Part shown: one piece after another, positions 1 through 7,135 of the stretch
Layout of the letters: each line of letters opens with the position of its first letter
How positions within the stretch are numbered: the first letter of the stretch is position 1
From: Halobacillus amylolyticus
GTDB lineage: Bacteria > Bacillota > Bacilli > Bacillales > Halobacillaceae
Assembly (NCBI RefSeq): GCF_022921115.1
Contig: NZ_CP095075.1
Location: 1,116,001 to 1,180,000, forward strand
DNA length: 64,000 nucleotides
Direction: 5' to 3'
Made by a program: the position numbers and the translations under genes
Notes under the pieces: model-generated
What the model saw: the letters and a program-made list of their open reading frames with translations, nothing else
Told to the model about the DNA's origin: nothing
The model's database searches: none

Positions 1-549
1 GATTTTGACTACACGATTGTCATAGACATATAAACCAGTTACCGCAAAATCAGACTTCGGATCTTCTGGCTTCTCCTCGATCGAAACTACCTTTCGTTCT
101 TCATCGAATTCCACGACACCGAACCTGCTTGGATCCTTTACCCTGTACCCAAAAATAGTGGCGCCCTTATGATTCCGGACAGCTTTTCTTAGGATATTTG
201 TTAATCCTTGCCCGTAAAAAATGTTGTCGCCAAGTATTAACGTGACATTATCCTTCCCAATAAACTCTTCCCCGACGATGAACGCCTCTGGAATACCATT
301 TGGCTCCTCTTGCGATTTGTAATGAAGCGAGATCCCGAGTGAAGACCCGTCACCTAGTAATTTTTCAAACCTCGAAATATCTTCTGGCGTGCTTATAATC
401 ATGATCTCTTTAATCCCCGAAAGCATTAAAATTGATAAAGGGTAATAAATCATAGGCTTGTCATAAACAGCTAACAAATGTTTATTTATGCAATTCGTAC
501 TTGGAGACAGCCTTGTTCCACTTCCCCCTGCCAGTATGATTCCTTTCAT
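1..549 (-). CDS. rmlA: Glucose-1-phosphate thymidylyltransferase, 5' part (C-terminus beyond left edge)
   Basis: Makes dTDP-glucose from glucose-1-phosphate and dTTP, the first step to dTDP-rhamnose for surface polysaccharide; cytoplasmic. About 183 residues are visible. The N-terminal nucleotidyltransferase signature [16 protein letters not shown] is seen at once, followed by [16 protein letters not shown], the ILGDNIFYG nucleotide-sugar motif and FGVVEFDEE. The family is about 290 residues, so roughly 110 are missing off the window edge. Start ATG at 549 follows AAGGATGG. A good sigma-A type promoter lies about 55-80 bases upstream. Partner rml genes would be expected to the left, outside the window. 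Family call is firm. Confidence 0.93.
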   Translation of the reverse strand, partial: MKGIILAGGSGTRLSPSTNCINKHLLAVYDKPMIYYPLSILMLSGIKEIMIISTPEDISRFEKLLGDGSSLGISLHYKSQEEPNGIPEAFIVGEEFIGKDNVTLILGDNIFYGQGLTNILRKAVRNHKGATIFGYRVKDPSRFGVVEFDEERKVVSIEEKPEDPKSDFAVTGLYVYDNRVVKI

Positions 550-602
550 CAAACCACCATCCTTCAAGGTATTTAGGAACAACATGGAAATATTTTGCTA
601 CT

Positions 603-631
603 ACTATAATTACCTTGTGTGAACTTGTTAA
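603..631 (-). promoter_or_regulatory. Sigma-A type promoter of rmlA
   Basis: On the minus strand TTAACA (626-631) and TATAGT (603-608) are separated by exactly 17 bases and point toward rmlA. Read by eye; no transcript data. Confidence 0.55.
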
Positions 632-837
632 ACTTAAGTTTTCATTACGAAATAGTTACTGAATGTTTCAACAGTATCATCATTACTTCCACGAAGTGAT
701 TCTATTCAAGATCAAACCAAACAAGGATAAAAACTTTTTCATTTATTTAAAAATAAAAAGTATACATCGAACACATAAGAAATAACCTAAAGATATGTGT
801 CTAAATCAACAGTCTTAGCATTAAAAAAATCATTATC

Positions 838-866
838 TTGCTCTCGAGAGAATTTAACGATATAAT
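838..866 (+). promoter_or_regulatory. Promoter for a candidate antitoxin RNA opposing the small toxin gene
   Basis: On the plus strand TTGCTC (838-843), a 17-base spacer and a perfect TATAAT (861-866) predict transcription from about 873. That transcript would be antisense to the 3' end of the toxin mRNA, entering at its terminator. This is the layout of txpA/RatA and bsrG/SR4 type I systems. The 3' end of the RNA is not obvious from sequence. Confidence 0.45.
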
Positions 867-879
867 CGTAAATGGAAAT

Positions 880-910
880 AAAAAAATCCAAGGTGTTGGG
901 GCACCTTGGA
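880..910 (-). terminator. Terminator of the small toxin gene
   Basis: A perfect 9-bp stem (887-895 with 902-910, TCCAAGGTG) and a 6-base loop are followed on the minus strand by a T run (880-886). Confidence 0.8.
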
Positions 911-916
911 TGAGTG

Positions 917-1053
917 CAGAATGAGTTCGTTACAAATATTACTGCTTTTTGTGTACCACTACCGCTATCAGCATTCCAAAGCTCAACATGAGGCTTATCG
1001 CTTCAAACGGACTCACAGTTACCACCTCCCTATAAGAGGATGAACTCATTCTG
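917..1053 (-). repeat. 12-bp inverted repeat bracketing the toxin ORF (5'/3' UTR pairing)
   Basis: CAGAATGAGTTC at 917-928 and its exact complement at 1042-1053 flank the 25-codon ORF. In the mRNA they would pair the 5' leader with the 3' tail, next to the ribosome site. Such long-range pairing keeps fresh type I toxin mRNA untranslated in known systems; here that role is inferred. Confidence 0.65.
939..1016 (-). CDS. Short hydrophobic peptide, putative holin-like type I toxin
   Basis: A 25-residue peptide, (M)SPFEAISLMLSFGMLIAV then VVHKKQ. It has a short acidic N-terminus, one membrane-spanning stretch (about residues 7-21) and a basic tail. This matches the small holin-like/TxpA-type toxins of Bacillaceae and lactobacilli, which depolarise the membrane. 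The GTG start at 1016 is chosen because GGGAGGTGG sits 6-8 bases upstream. Upstream on the minus strand is an extended -10 (TGATATACT). The mRNA carries a perfect 12-bp 5'/3' complement and ends at the terminator at 880-910. An opposing promoter lies at its 3' end. Family assignment is by pattern and size; toxicity is inferred. Confidence 0.7.
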   Translation of the reverse strand: MSPFEAISLMLSFGMLIAVVVHKKQ

Positions 1054-1196
1054 AGATAGGACTTGCGATTTGAGTATATCACAAGAATGAAAAGAGATGC
1101 GATATTTTTCCAATTTTTCGAAAATTGATAAATTTGTATTGGTGAAAAATAACTATTCCTTTATTTTCCACTTAGAAATCGACAGTTTTTTTCTAG

Positions 1197-1302
1197 TTGA
1201 AAATACTTAGTCTAAATTTAATACTATCCTCCAGGTTAGGCAACCACTTAATAAATTAAACATTCAACAATGATACACCACAAAGGGTGTGTTATTTTTT
1301 TT
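1197..1302 (+). ncRNA. Candidate small RNA (promoter plus terminator, no ORF)
   Basis: On the plus strand TTGAAA (1197-1202), 17 bases and AATACT (1220-1225) predict a start near 1232. A stem ATACACC/GGTGTGT with a run of eight T ends at 1302, giving an RNA of about 70 nt. It starts at a CCTCC anti-Shine-Dalgarno-like stretch. No coding sequence fits between them. The hairpin could instead serve only as a terminator between genes. Low confidence. Confidence 0.25.
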
Positions 1303-1316
1303 GCATTATTTCCGAT

Positions 1317-2270
1317 CTATCTTTTCTTAGCTAGAACTTTCATTACTTGTTTCACAAACTCGGTCCGATCAAGTTCCATAGCTATTCGGGAACAGCCTTC
1401 TCCGGAACAATTCGTTGTCCCTGGACGGAAGTCGGCGATACTTAAACCATTTGCATAGCTTTCTTCATGCTGGACACGAACCTTTCTTTTTTTATACGTA
1501 AACAACCCAGGGAGATCTAAAGCGGCCATCAAAGCAGCCAAATCATGCTGAGGAGTCCCCTCGATACCTGGCTCTTGTTCTTGATACACTTCATAGTAAA
1601 AGTCAAGGATAGGGTCGATTATTTTTTCTAAACGGGTATTGGCACGGGCCGCAATGAAATCAACTTCATTTGGGGTTAATAAGGCTTCTCTTGTCACGTT
1701 TAACGGAATAATCGTTAAACTAGCGACATTTTGACAAATGAAATTTGCCGCAGTGGCATCACCGAAAAAGTTCGCCTCAGCGACCTCCGTAGCATTTCCG
1801 GGAACGAGAAAAGCACCACCCATCACGAAAGTTTCCTTCACATCCCCCATTACTTCAGGGCTCAAATACCAGGCCATAGCCAGGGATGTACAACGGCCAA
1901 CGTTCACGATTGTTATTTCTCCTGGATTCTTTTTTATTAAACGGAACAGCTTTCTGAAATTTGTGCGGTTGGCATATCGTTCTTCAGGGATAGGTGGCTG
2001 AATTGGACCTAATCCTTCAACACCATGAATATTAGGGAAAAAAACTGGATCCTCCCCATTAAGAGGCCTTGTAGCACCTGAGATGACTGGAATATCTGTC
2101 CAACCGGCTAGTTCTAATAAATATTCTACATTTCGGTACGCCTTTTCCCTTTCTATATTTCCATATCCGCTAACCACTCCCAGAAGATCTATTTGGGGAT
2201 TATTCAGCGCGTAAATTAAAGCAATAGCGTCATCGATACCTGTATCAGCAAATAAAATTACTTTTTTCAT
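1317..2270 (-). CDS. Nucleoside hydrolase (IUNH family)
   Basis: Hydrolyses the N-glycosidic bond of ribonucleosides for base salvage; cytoplasmic and Ca2+-dependent in the family. 317 residues. ATG at 2270 follows GAGGTGAG; the longer open frame upstream has no ribosome site. The N-terminal signature reads LFADTGIDDAIALIYAL where the usual form is DTDPGIDDA, so the first Asp is Phe while the Asp before T and the DD pair remain. NVGRCTSLA and QHDLAA (metal-binding C-terminal Asp) are recognisable. The C-terminal part has CSGEGCSR. The variant signature suggests a subgroup, so the substrate is uncertain. Confidence 0.85.
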   Translation of the reverse strand: MKKVILFADTGIDDAIALIYALNNPQIDLLGVVSGYGNIEREKAYRNVEYLLELAGWTDIPVISGATRPLNGEDPVFFPNIHGVEGLGPIQPPIPEERYANRTNFRKLFRLIKKNPGEITIVNVGRCTSLAMAWYLSPEVMGDVKETFVMGGAFLVPGNATEVAEANFFGDATAANFICQNVASLTIIPLNVTREALLTPNEVDFIAARANTRLEKIIDPILDFYYEVYQEQEPGIEGTPQHDLAALMAALDLPGLFTYKKRKVRVQHEESYANGLSIADFRPGTTNCSGEGCSRIAMELDRTEFVKQVMKVLAKKR

Positions 2271-2338
2271 ATTTCTCACCTCATCGTACATTATGAAAAA
2301 AGTGTCTTTGAGGTTTATACGTTTATTAGCTAAACCTG

Positions 2339-2374
2339 AAAAAAGCAACCTCCTTATTACGGAAGTTGCTTTTT
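2339..2374 (-). terminator. Terminator after the metalloprotease gene
   Basis: AGCAACCTCC pairs imperfectly with GGAAGTTGCT, with a T run on the minus strand, just after the protease stop and before the nucleoside hydrolase. Confidence 0.75.
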
Positions 2375-2378
2375 ATAG

Positions 2379-4082
2379 TTATTCTGTTATTCCCACTTGA
2401 TTTAGTCCACTTTCTGTTGCTTCTGCTTCGGCACTGCCTTCACCATAGATGTCGACAGCCGATTGAATCAGGGCTTTTCTTGCATGACTGAAATCAGAAG
2501 TCGGTGTCAAGTACACCGTAAGTGCACGGTAATAAATTTGCCCAAGCTTGTCCTTACCAATCTGCTCACCTGTAAGGTAAGCAGCGTGGTTGATAATGGA
2601 GGAGTTGATATGAACACCACCATTATCCAAGCTAAGTGGAAGGTCATAATATTCATCCATATGTGTTGGATACATGCCACTGCCATCTCCATATGGCACA
2701 TATTCTGCTCCTACAGCGTACTTGTCGGGATTACTTAAACTACGGAGGGAAGTTCTGCCCGATTGCCTTGCTTCTTCACCCATAATGTCTTCCCCAATTT
2801 CCCAATCCTCTTCATCGACTAGGGCACCAAATATGTCTGAGAAGGCTTCATTAAGTGCACCTGATTGGAAGCGATATCTTAAATTCGCAGTGTGAGTTGT
2901 CACTCCATGGGTCATTTCATGGGCAGCCACGTCAAGACCGGCTGAAAGCGAGATGAAAAAGTCACCGTCTCCATCCCCATATGTCATTTGCTCACCATTC
3001 CAAAAGGCATTATTGTAATCTTGTCCGTAGTGGACAGATGATTTAATCGCCATTCCTTTATCATCTAACGAGTTTCTATCATGCTCCTCGAGAAAATACT
3101 CATATACTTGCTCTGAATTATAATGAGCATCTACAGCGGCTCGATCATAATCATCTTTGAAAGAAGCGCTTTTATTAGAGTAGAGCACTCCAGGAAGCTG
3201 TAAATCTCCTCCCCATTGGTTTTTCATATCATACGTATAGATTCCGTCTAGATCCTCATGGGAATTGTCATATAAATAAAATTGTGTCCCTTTAAGGTTA
3301 TCTGTCTTATCATTCTTATGGGTGATATGTAGTTTTCTATGGTCACCCAATACACCTATGCCAGAAGCGGTTGCAGACCTAAATCCATTCGCATGCATCA
3401 AAGCATTATATTTATCAATCACTTGTCCACTTTTAGCATCTACAAAGACAAACCAGTTACCAGGATTCTTGCCAAGGAAATTAACATTCACCTTATAAGC
3501 GAGCTGGTTGGTATCATTATATGGATAAATAACAAGCTCACTTGAAGGAGTGTAACTCAAGTTCTCCGGAGCATCCACCACATTCTTCGCTTTATTAAGG
3601 GCTTCTGTTTTAGAAAGGGTTGGTTCAGTAGAGATGCTTGCTTCCTCAACGGAGTGGTTGAAATGACCACTCACCGATTGAACAGTATTTTCCTCGTCAT
3701 AATGAACGATAACTTCACTACCTTCGACAGGAACACCATTTTTTGTCTGCTGAAGGTTCACATGCGTCATACCTAGATCATCTTTCTTGACTTGACCCGG
3801 TTTGAAGCTTGACTTTGGATTTTTAATCTTATATTTTTCCTGATTCTTTTTCAGATGACTGACCGCAGCAGCAGCGTTACTAGCGTTTTGCTTTTCAGCT
3901 TGTTTTTCTACGACAAATATCGGTTTGTTTCCCTTAGACTTCTGAAACTTTTCTGCCATCGATTGAGTTGAAACTTGAGGGGTGCCCTCAGGTTGTACAG
4001 CATGAGCCTGCATTGGGGCAAAAGCGCCTACGAACAGAGCAGATGATAGAACAGCCACTGGTAATACATTCTTTTTCTTCAA
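2379..4082 (-). CDS. Secreted neutral metalloprotease (bacillolysin, M4 thermolysin family)
   Basis: An extracellular zinc endopeptidase, 567 residues. Order of parts: signal peptide (about 1-28, ending MQAHA), FTP and PepSY propeptide domains (about 60-225), then the mature enzyme. Zinc motif HEMTH is at 388-392, the third zinc ligand region ALNEAFSDIFGA near 409-420, and GGVHINSSIINHAAY carries the catalytic His. Length matches NprE/NprB-type preproenzymes. The start is TTG at 4082, set by AAGGAGGAG five bases upstream. Its own terminator follows. Probably stationary-phase regulated, but nothing in the sequence proves this. Confidence 0.95.
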   Translation of the reverse strand: MKKKNVLPVAVLSSALFVGAFAPMQAHAVQPEGTPQVSTQSMAEKFQKSKGNKPIFVVEKQAEKQNASNAAAAVSHLKKNQEKYKIKNPKSSFKPGQVKKDDLGMTHVNLQQTKNGVPVEGSEVIVHYDEENTVQSVSGHFNHSVEEASISTEPTLSKTEALNKAKNVVDAPENLSYTPSSELVIYPYNDTNQLAYKVNVNFLGKNPGNWFVFVDAKSGQVIDKYNALMHANGFRSATASGIGVLGDHRKLHITHKNDKTDNLKGTQFYLYDNSHEDLDGIYTYDMKNQWGGDLQLPGVLYSNKSASFKDDYDRAAVDAHYNSEQVYEYFLEEHDRNSLDDKGMAIKSSVHYGQDYNNAFWNGEQMTYGDGDGDFFISLSAGLDVAAHEMTHGVTTHTANLRYRFQSGALNEAFSDIFGALVDEEDWEIGEDIMGEEARQSGRTSLRSLSNPDKYAVGAEYVPYGDGSGMYPTHMDEYYDLPLSLDNGGVHINSSIINHAAYLTGEQIGKDKLGQIYYRALTVYLTPTSDFSHARKALIQSAVDIYGEGSAEAEATESGLNQVGITE

Positions 4083-4223
4083 ATAAACTCCTCCTTAATA
4101 TAGTCTGTTTCTATTTTAGAGGATTCTAGTAATAAATAAAAGAATAGTATGAACCATTTTAATAGTCAGAAATTTGTGATTGTAGTCGACATTGTGCGAC
4201 TAAACTACCATTTATTATCCAAT

Positions 4224-4252
4224 AAAAAGACACCGTCTATGGGGACGATGTC
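4224..4252 (-). terminator. Terminator after the DHA1 transporter
   Basis: GACACCGTC/GGACGATGTC stem with a T run on the minus strand (4224-4228), about 120 bases after the transporter stop. The rest of 4083-4370 holds the protease leader; no other gene is visible. Confidence 0.65.
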
Positions 4253-4370
4253 CTTTCCTAATCGTTCTTTACTAGCTAAACTGAGTGCATGTCGTTTAAT
4301 ATCAATATCGCTATGATCTTCCTAATATACATAAAATGATCGGTTCCACTTTCCTTAAACGTAAGCTTTT

Positions 4371-5594
4371 TTAATGTTCAACTGACACTTGAGATTTTTT
4401 TTCAGAAGAAGGTCGTACCGCAAATAGTGTTACTAACACAGCTAGAATACTTAAACAAGCTAAACTTATATATAACACGTCGGGATACCTTTCCATTAAA
4501 ATGGCAATCACCGGAGGACCAGTCGCAACTCCTAGAAACCTCATACTGCTATAGAGTGAAGTGACTGTTCCTCTAACCTCTTTTTCTACACCCTCGGTAA
4601 TTAACGCATCTAGTCCAGGCAAGGATAAGCCAATCCCAATTCCAGCAACTGATAATAACACAATCAGCATGACCAAATTCGCGTCATGTTTTATGAAAAA
4701 TAGCGAGGCGGCAGCGGCCGCATTCCCGATGACGATGGCCCATTTCATGACAACTTTATTTTCACCAATTTTCTTACCGCTAATATAAGAAGCAATGCAA
4801 AGGAACAATAATGGAATCCCTAACAGCAATCCCTTGTAAACACCTGTCACATTATATTCATCCTCTAGTAAGGAAGATAGGTGAAATAAAAATCCAAATA
4901 ACACAAACATATTTATGCATCCAATAACAAAGATCGATATCACCCATCGACCGTTATCATGGAATACTTTTTTTATTGATTTCTTAAAATCTGAAAAACG
5001 AGTTTTCTTCTGTTCGTCTTCGTTCTTTGGCACCTTCACAAACTTCCATACTAATAAGATTGACAGTAAGGATAACACAGGAATGGAGGCGAACGGAATA
5101 AACCAAATGATAACAGCTAATAACGCCCCAAATACTGGGCTTAGAACCTTACCAAAAGTATTTGAAGTTTCAATCAGCCCTAATCCTTCACTGACTTGTT
5201 TTTCATCGTCGAACATATCACCTACAGTAGGGATAACTACAGGAAAAGCTCCAGATGCTCCAATCCCCTGTAAAAACCTGCCCACTAAAATCATAATATA
5301 GGGATTTTCCATCTTCCATGCAGCATAAGCTGAAACGATTCCACCAGCCCCTGTGATAATTAAACTAGGTATGATTACTTTCTTTCTGCCGATTTTATCT
5401 GACAAATAACCAGCTATAGGGATCAGTAATATAGCAACAACTGAGTACACTGTAATGATTAAACTGGACTGGAAAGCTGAAATTCCTATTTCCTTTTCGA
5501 TCATAGGCAGTACGGGAAGCAACATGGAATTACCCAATGTCATAACTAATGGTATAGACGCTAAAGCAATAAGATCCCATTTTTTTTCATTCAT
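4371..5594 (-). CDS. MFS transporter, DHA1 drug:H+ antiporter type
   Basis: Polytopic membrane exporter, 407 residues, 12 predicted membrane spans. MFS motif A is clear (YLSDKIGRKKV, about residue 64). GAGGIVSA and LVGRFLQGIGASGAFPV fit the antiporter motif C/D region of DHA1 drug exporters. ATG at 5594 has GGAGGAAC upstream; the first ATG at 5618 does not. Substrate cannot be told from sequence; it resembles Bmr/Blt/TetA-like pumps. It is a single gene with its own terminator. Confidence 0.85.
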   Translation of the reverse strand: MNEKKWDLIALASIPLVMTLGNSMLLPVLPMIEKEIGISAFQSSLIITVYSVVAILLIPIAGYLSDKIGRKKVIIPSLIITGAGGIVSAYAAWKMENPYIMILVGRFLQGIGASGAFPVVIPTVGDMFDDEKQVSEGLGLIETSNTFGKVLSPVFGALLAVIIWFIPFASIPVLSLLSILLVWKFVKVPKNEDEQKKTRFSDFKKSIKKVFHDNGRWVISIFVIGCINMFVLFGFLFHLSSLLEDEYNVTGVYKGLLLGIPLLFLCIASYISGKKIGENKVVMKWAIVIGNAAAAASLFFIKHDANLVMLIVLLSVAGIGIGLSLPGLDALITEGVEKEVRGTVTSLYSSMRFLGVATGPPVIAILMERYPDVLYISLACLSILAVLVTLFAVRPSSEKKSQVSVEH

Positions 5595-5906
5595 ATAAGT
5601 TCCTCCGCTTACATTCATCTTTGTCTGTCTAACTTTTAAGCATTGTAACGTTTATTATGACCTAGGCGATGGGCATCTATTCTTACAAAAATTTCAAGTT
5701 ATTAAAAAAACAAAAGGAACCGAAGTCCTCCTCATATTTTGAATGAAATTCTTTATAATAATTCCTACAATCATAAATACTCCCTTCTTTTGCTTTAGAA
5801 AAATACTCAAGATAATAAATGTCTGAGTATTATATATACTGGCTGTCTAAATCTTTAACATGTATAAAAAAAAATATCAGCATTAAGCGCTGATATCTTT
5901 TGGCAT
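5595..5906. other. Intergenic region between MFS exporter and rsgA
   Basis: 312 bases without a supportable gene. It contains the exporter's leader, an 8-bp inverted repeat AATACTCA/TGAGTATT (5802-5809, 5824-5831) that could be an operator or a hairpin, and the rsgA terminator at its right end. Confidence 0.4.
5866..5896 (-). terminator. Terminator of rsgA
   Basis: ATATCAGC/GCTGATAT stem with an 8-9 base T run on the minus strand, ten bases after the rsgA stop. Confidence 0.8.
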
Positions 5907-6929
5907 TCATATCTTTTTAGCATTGGGGCCGTGAAGAATTCGATTGGTTCGATGTGTTCCATACTTATCCTTTAAGTTTAATCGTTCAACTTCACGGATC
6001 ATTTTATTGTAGTTTTTTAAGCGATCGGGTGTTAGTTCATCTGCTTCTATCGCTTTCATTACAGCGCAGCCCGGCTCCTTGTCATGGGAACAATCACGAA
6101 ACTTGCATTGCAAACTTAACTGTTCAATATCCGAAAAGGCTGCATCGACATTCGTACTTTCTCCCCAAAGCTGCAACTCTCTCATGCCTGGGGTATCGAT
6201 AATGACTGTACCATTGGGAAGCGAAAATAGTTCTCGATGTGTTGTCGTGTGACGCCCGCGTCCATCCTCTTCCCTTATTTGTTCTGTTTGCTGAACTGTC
6301 TCACCTAACAGTCGATTGATAAGTGTTGATTTACCTACTCCTGAAGACCCAATCAAGGAAATCGTTTCCCCGGCAATCAGTTCCTGTTCCAACTTATCTA
6401 TTCCGCTTCCATCAAGACTGTTAACAGTGTAAACCGGTATACCTGGAGCATGACGTTCGATTTGGGCGAGCTTAGATACGACATCGTCACATAAATCCTG
6501 TTTCGTACAGACAATTGCTGGCCTCGCACCACTTTCATACACTTGCATCACATAACGTTCAATTCGTTGCACATTAAATTCCTTAACAAGGGAAGTAACA
6601 ATGAATACTGCATCAACGTTGGCAGCAATAATTTGTTCATCATTTCCCGTACCAGCCGCTTTGCGGGATAAGACCGTACGTCTATTTAACACTTTGTGGA
6701 TTCTTGCTTTGTCTTGATCATACGGCTCATACACAACCCAATCGCCAATAGCCGGCCATATATGGGAAACCTCTGCATCATGACGGAATTTACCTGAAAC
6801 AGTTGAAGTATATGAGTCCGTTTCTGTACGAACCGTGTAAATATCTTGAGCCGCACGAGTAATTCTCCCGATCAGAGCTGTTTCCCCTACTTGATTCTTA
6901 AAGTAATCATGAATAAAAAATTGATTCAC
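5907..6929 (-). CDS. rsgA: Ribosome small-subunit-dependent GTPase RsgA
   Basis: Circularly permuted GTPase that helps 30S subunit maturation. About 340 residues: N-terminal OB fold (about 1-95), GTPase domain with permuted motif order (TKQD as G4, then GSSGVGKSTL as G1, then DTPGMREL as G3), and a C-terminal zinc finger CKFRDCSHDKEPGC. GTG at 6929 is chosen because TAGGAGG lies six bases upstream. The longer frame to ATG 6980 has no ribosome site and overlaps a small upstream ORF. TKQD replaces the commoner NKxD. This may be a second RsgA copy next to a YloQ-type gene elsewhere, which cannot be checked here. Confidence 0.92.
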   Translation of the reverse strand: MNQFFIHDYFKNQVGETALIGRITRAAQDIYTVRTETDSYTSTVSGKFRHDAEVSHIWPAIGDWVVYEPYDQDKARIHKVLNRRTVLSRKAAGTGNDEQIIAANVDAVFIVTSLVKEFNVQRIERYVMQVYESGARPAIVCTKQDLCDDVVSKLAQIERHAPGIPVYTVNSLDGSGIDKLEQELIAGETISLIGSSGVGKSTLINRLLGETVQQTEQIREEDGRGRHTTTHRELFSLPNGTVIIDTPGMRELQLWGESTNVDAAFSDIEQLSLQCKFRDCSHDKEPGCAVMKAIEADELTPDRLKNYNKMIREVERLNLKDKYGTHRTNRILHGPNAKKI

Positions 6930-6957
6930 CGAATTCCTCCTAGTAGATGGGAGGACA

Positions 6958-7026
6958 TTACGAGTTGCTGTGTCCTCCATTTGATGATTGGACTAAATTA
7001 TGAATACCTGCAAATAGATTTGCCAT
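6958..7026 (-). CDS. Short upstream ORF in the rsgA leader (22 residues)
   Basis: ATG at 7026 follows AAGGAG with good spacing and encodes MANLFAGIHNLVQSSNGGHS plus two residues, stopping at 6958, 28 bases before the rsgA GTG. It lies between the -10 (TATAAT, minus strand 7058-7063) and rsgA, so it would be translated first. A leader peptide or a coupling device is possible; chance is also possible. No family recognised. Confidence 0.35.
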   Translation of the reverse strand: MANLFAGIHNLVQSSNGGHSNS

Positions 7027-7080
7027 AACACATCAACTCCTTACGTTTAGTACTTTTATTATAGCAGATTTTTCCTCAAG

Positions 7081-7130
7081 AAAAACACCTAGTTTTATTT
7101 CCTTAATAAAAGTGTAAAACCAGGTGTTTT
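7081..7130 (-). terminator. Terminator of pbpC
   Basis: Long imperfect stem (AAAACACCTGGTTTTA against TAAAACTAGGTGTTTT on the minus strand) running into T residues, directly after the pbpC stop. Confidence 0.75.
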
Positions 7131-7135
7131 ATCAA

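Noticed and set aside
6930..6980. Upstream ATG at 6980 as the start of rsgA
   Set aside because: No ribosome site in front of it, whereas TAGGAGG lies six bases before GTG 6929, and the family N-terminus fits the GTG start.
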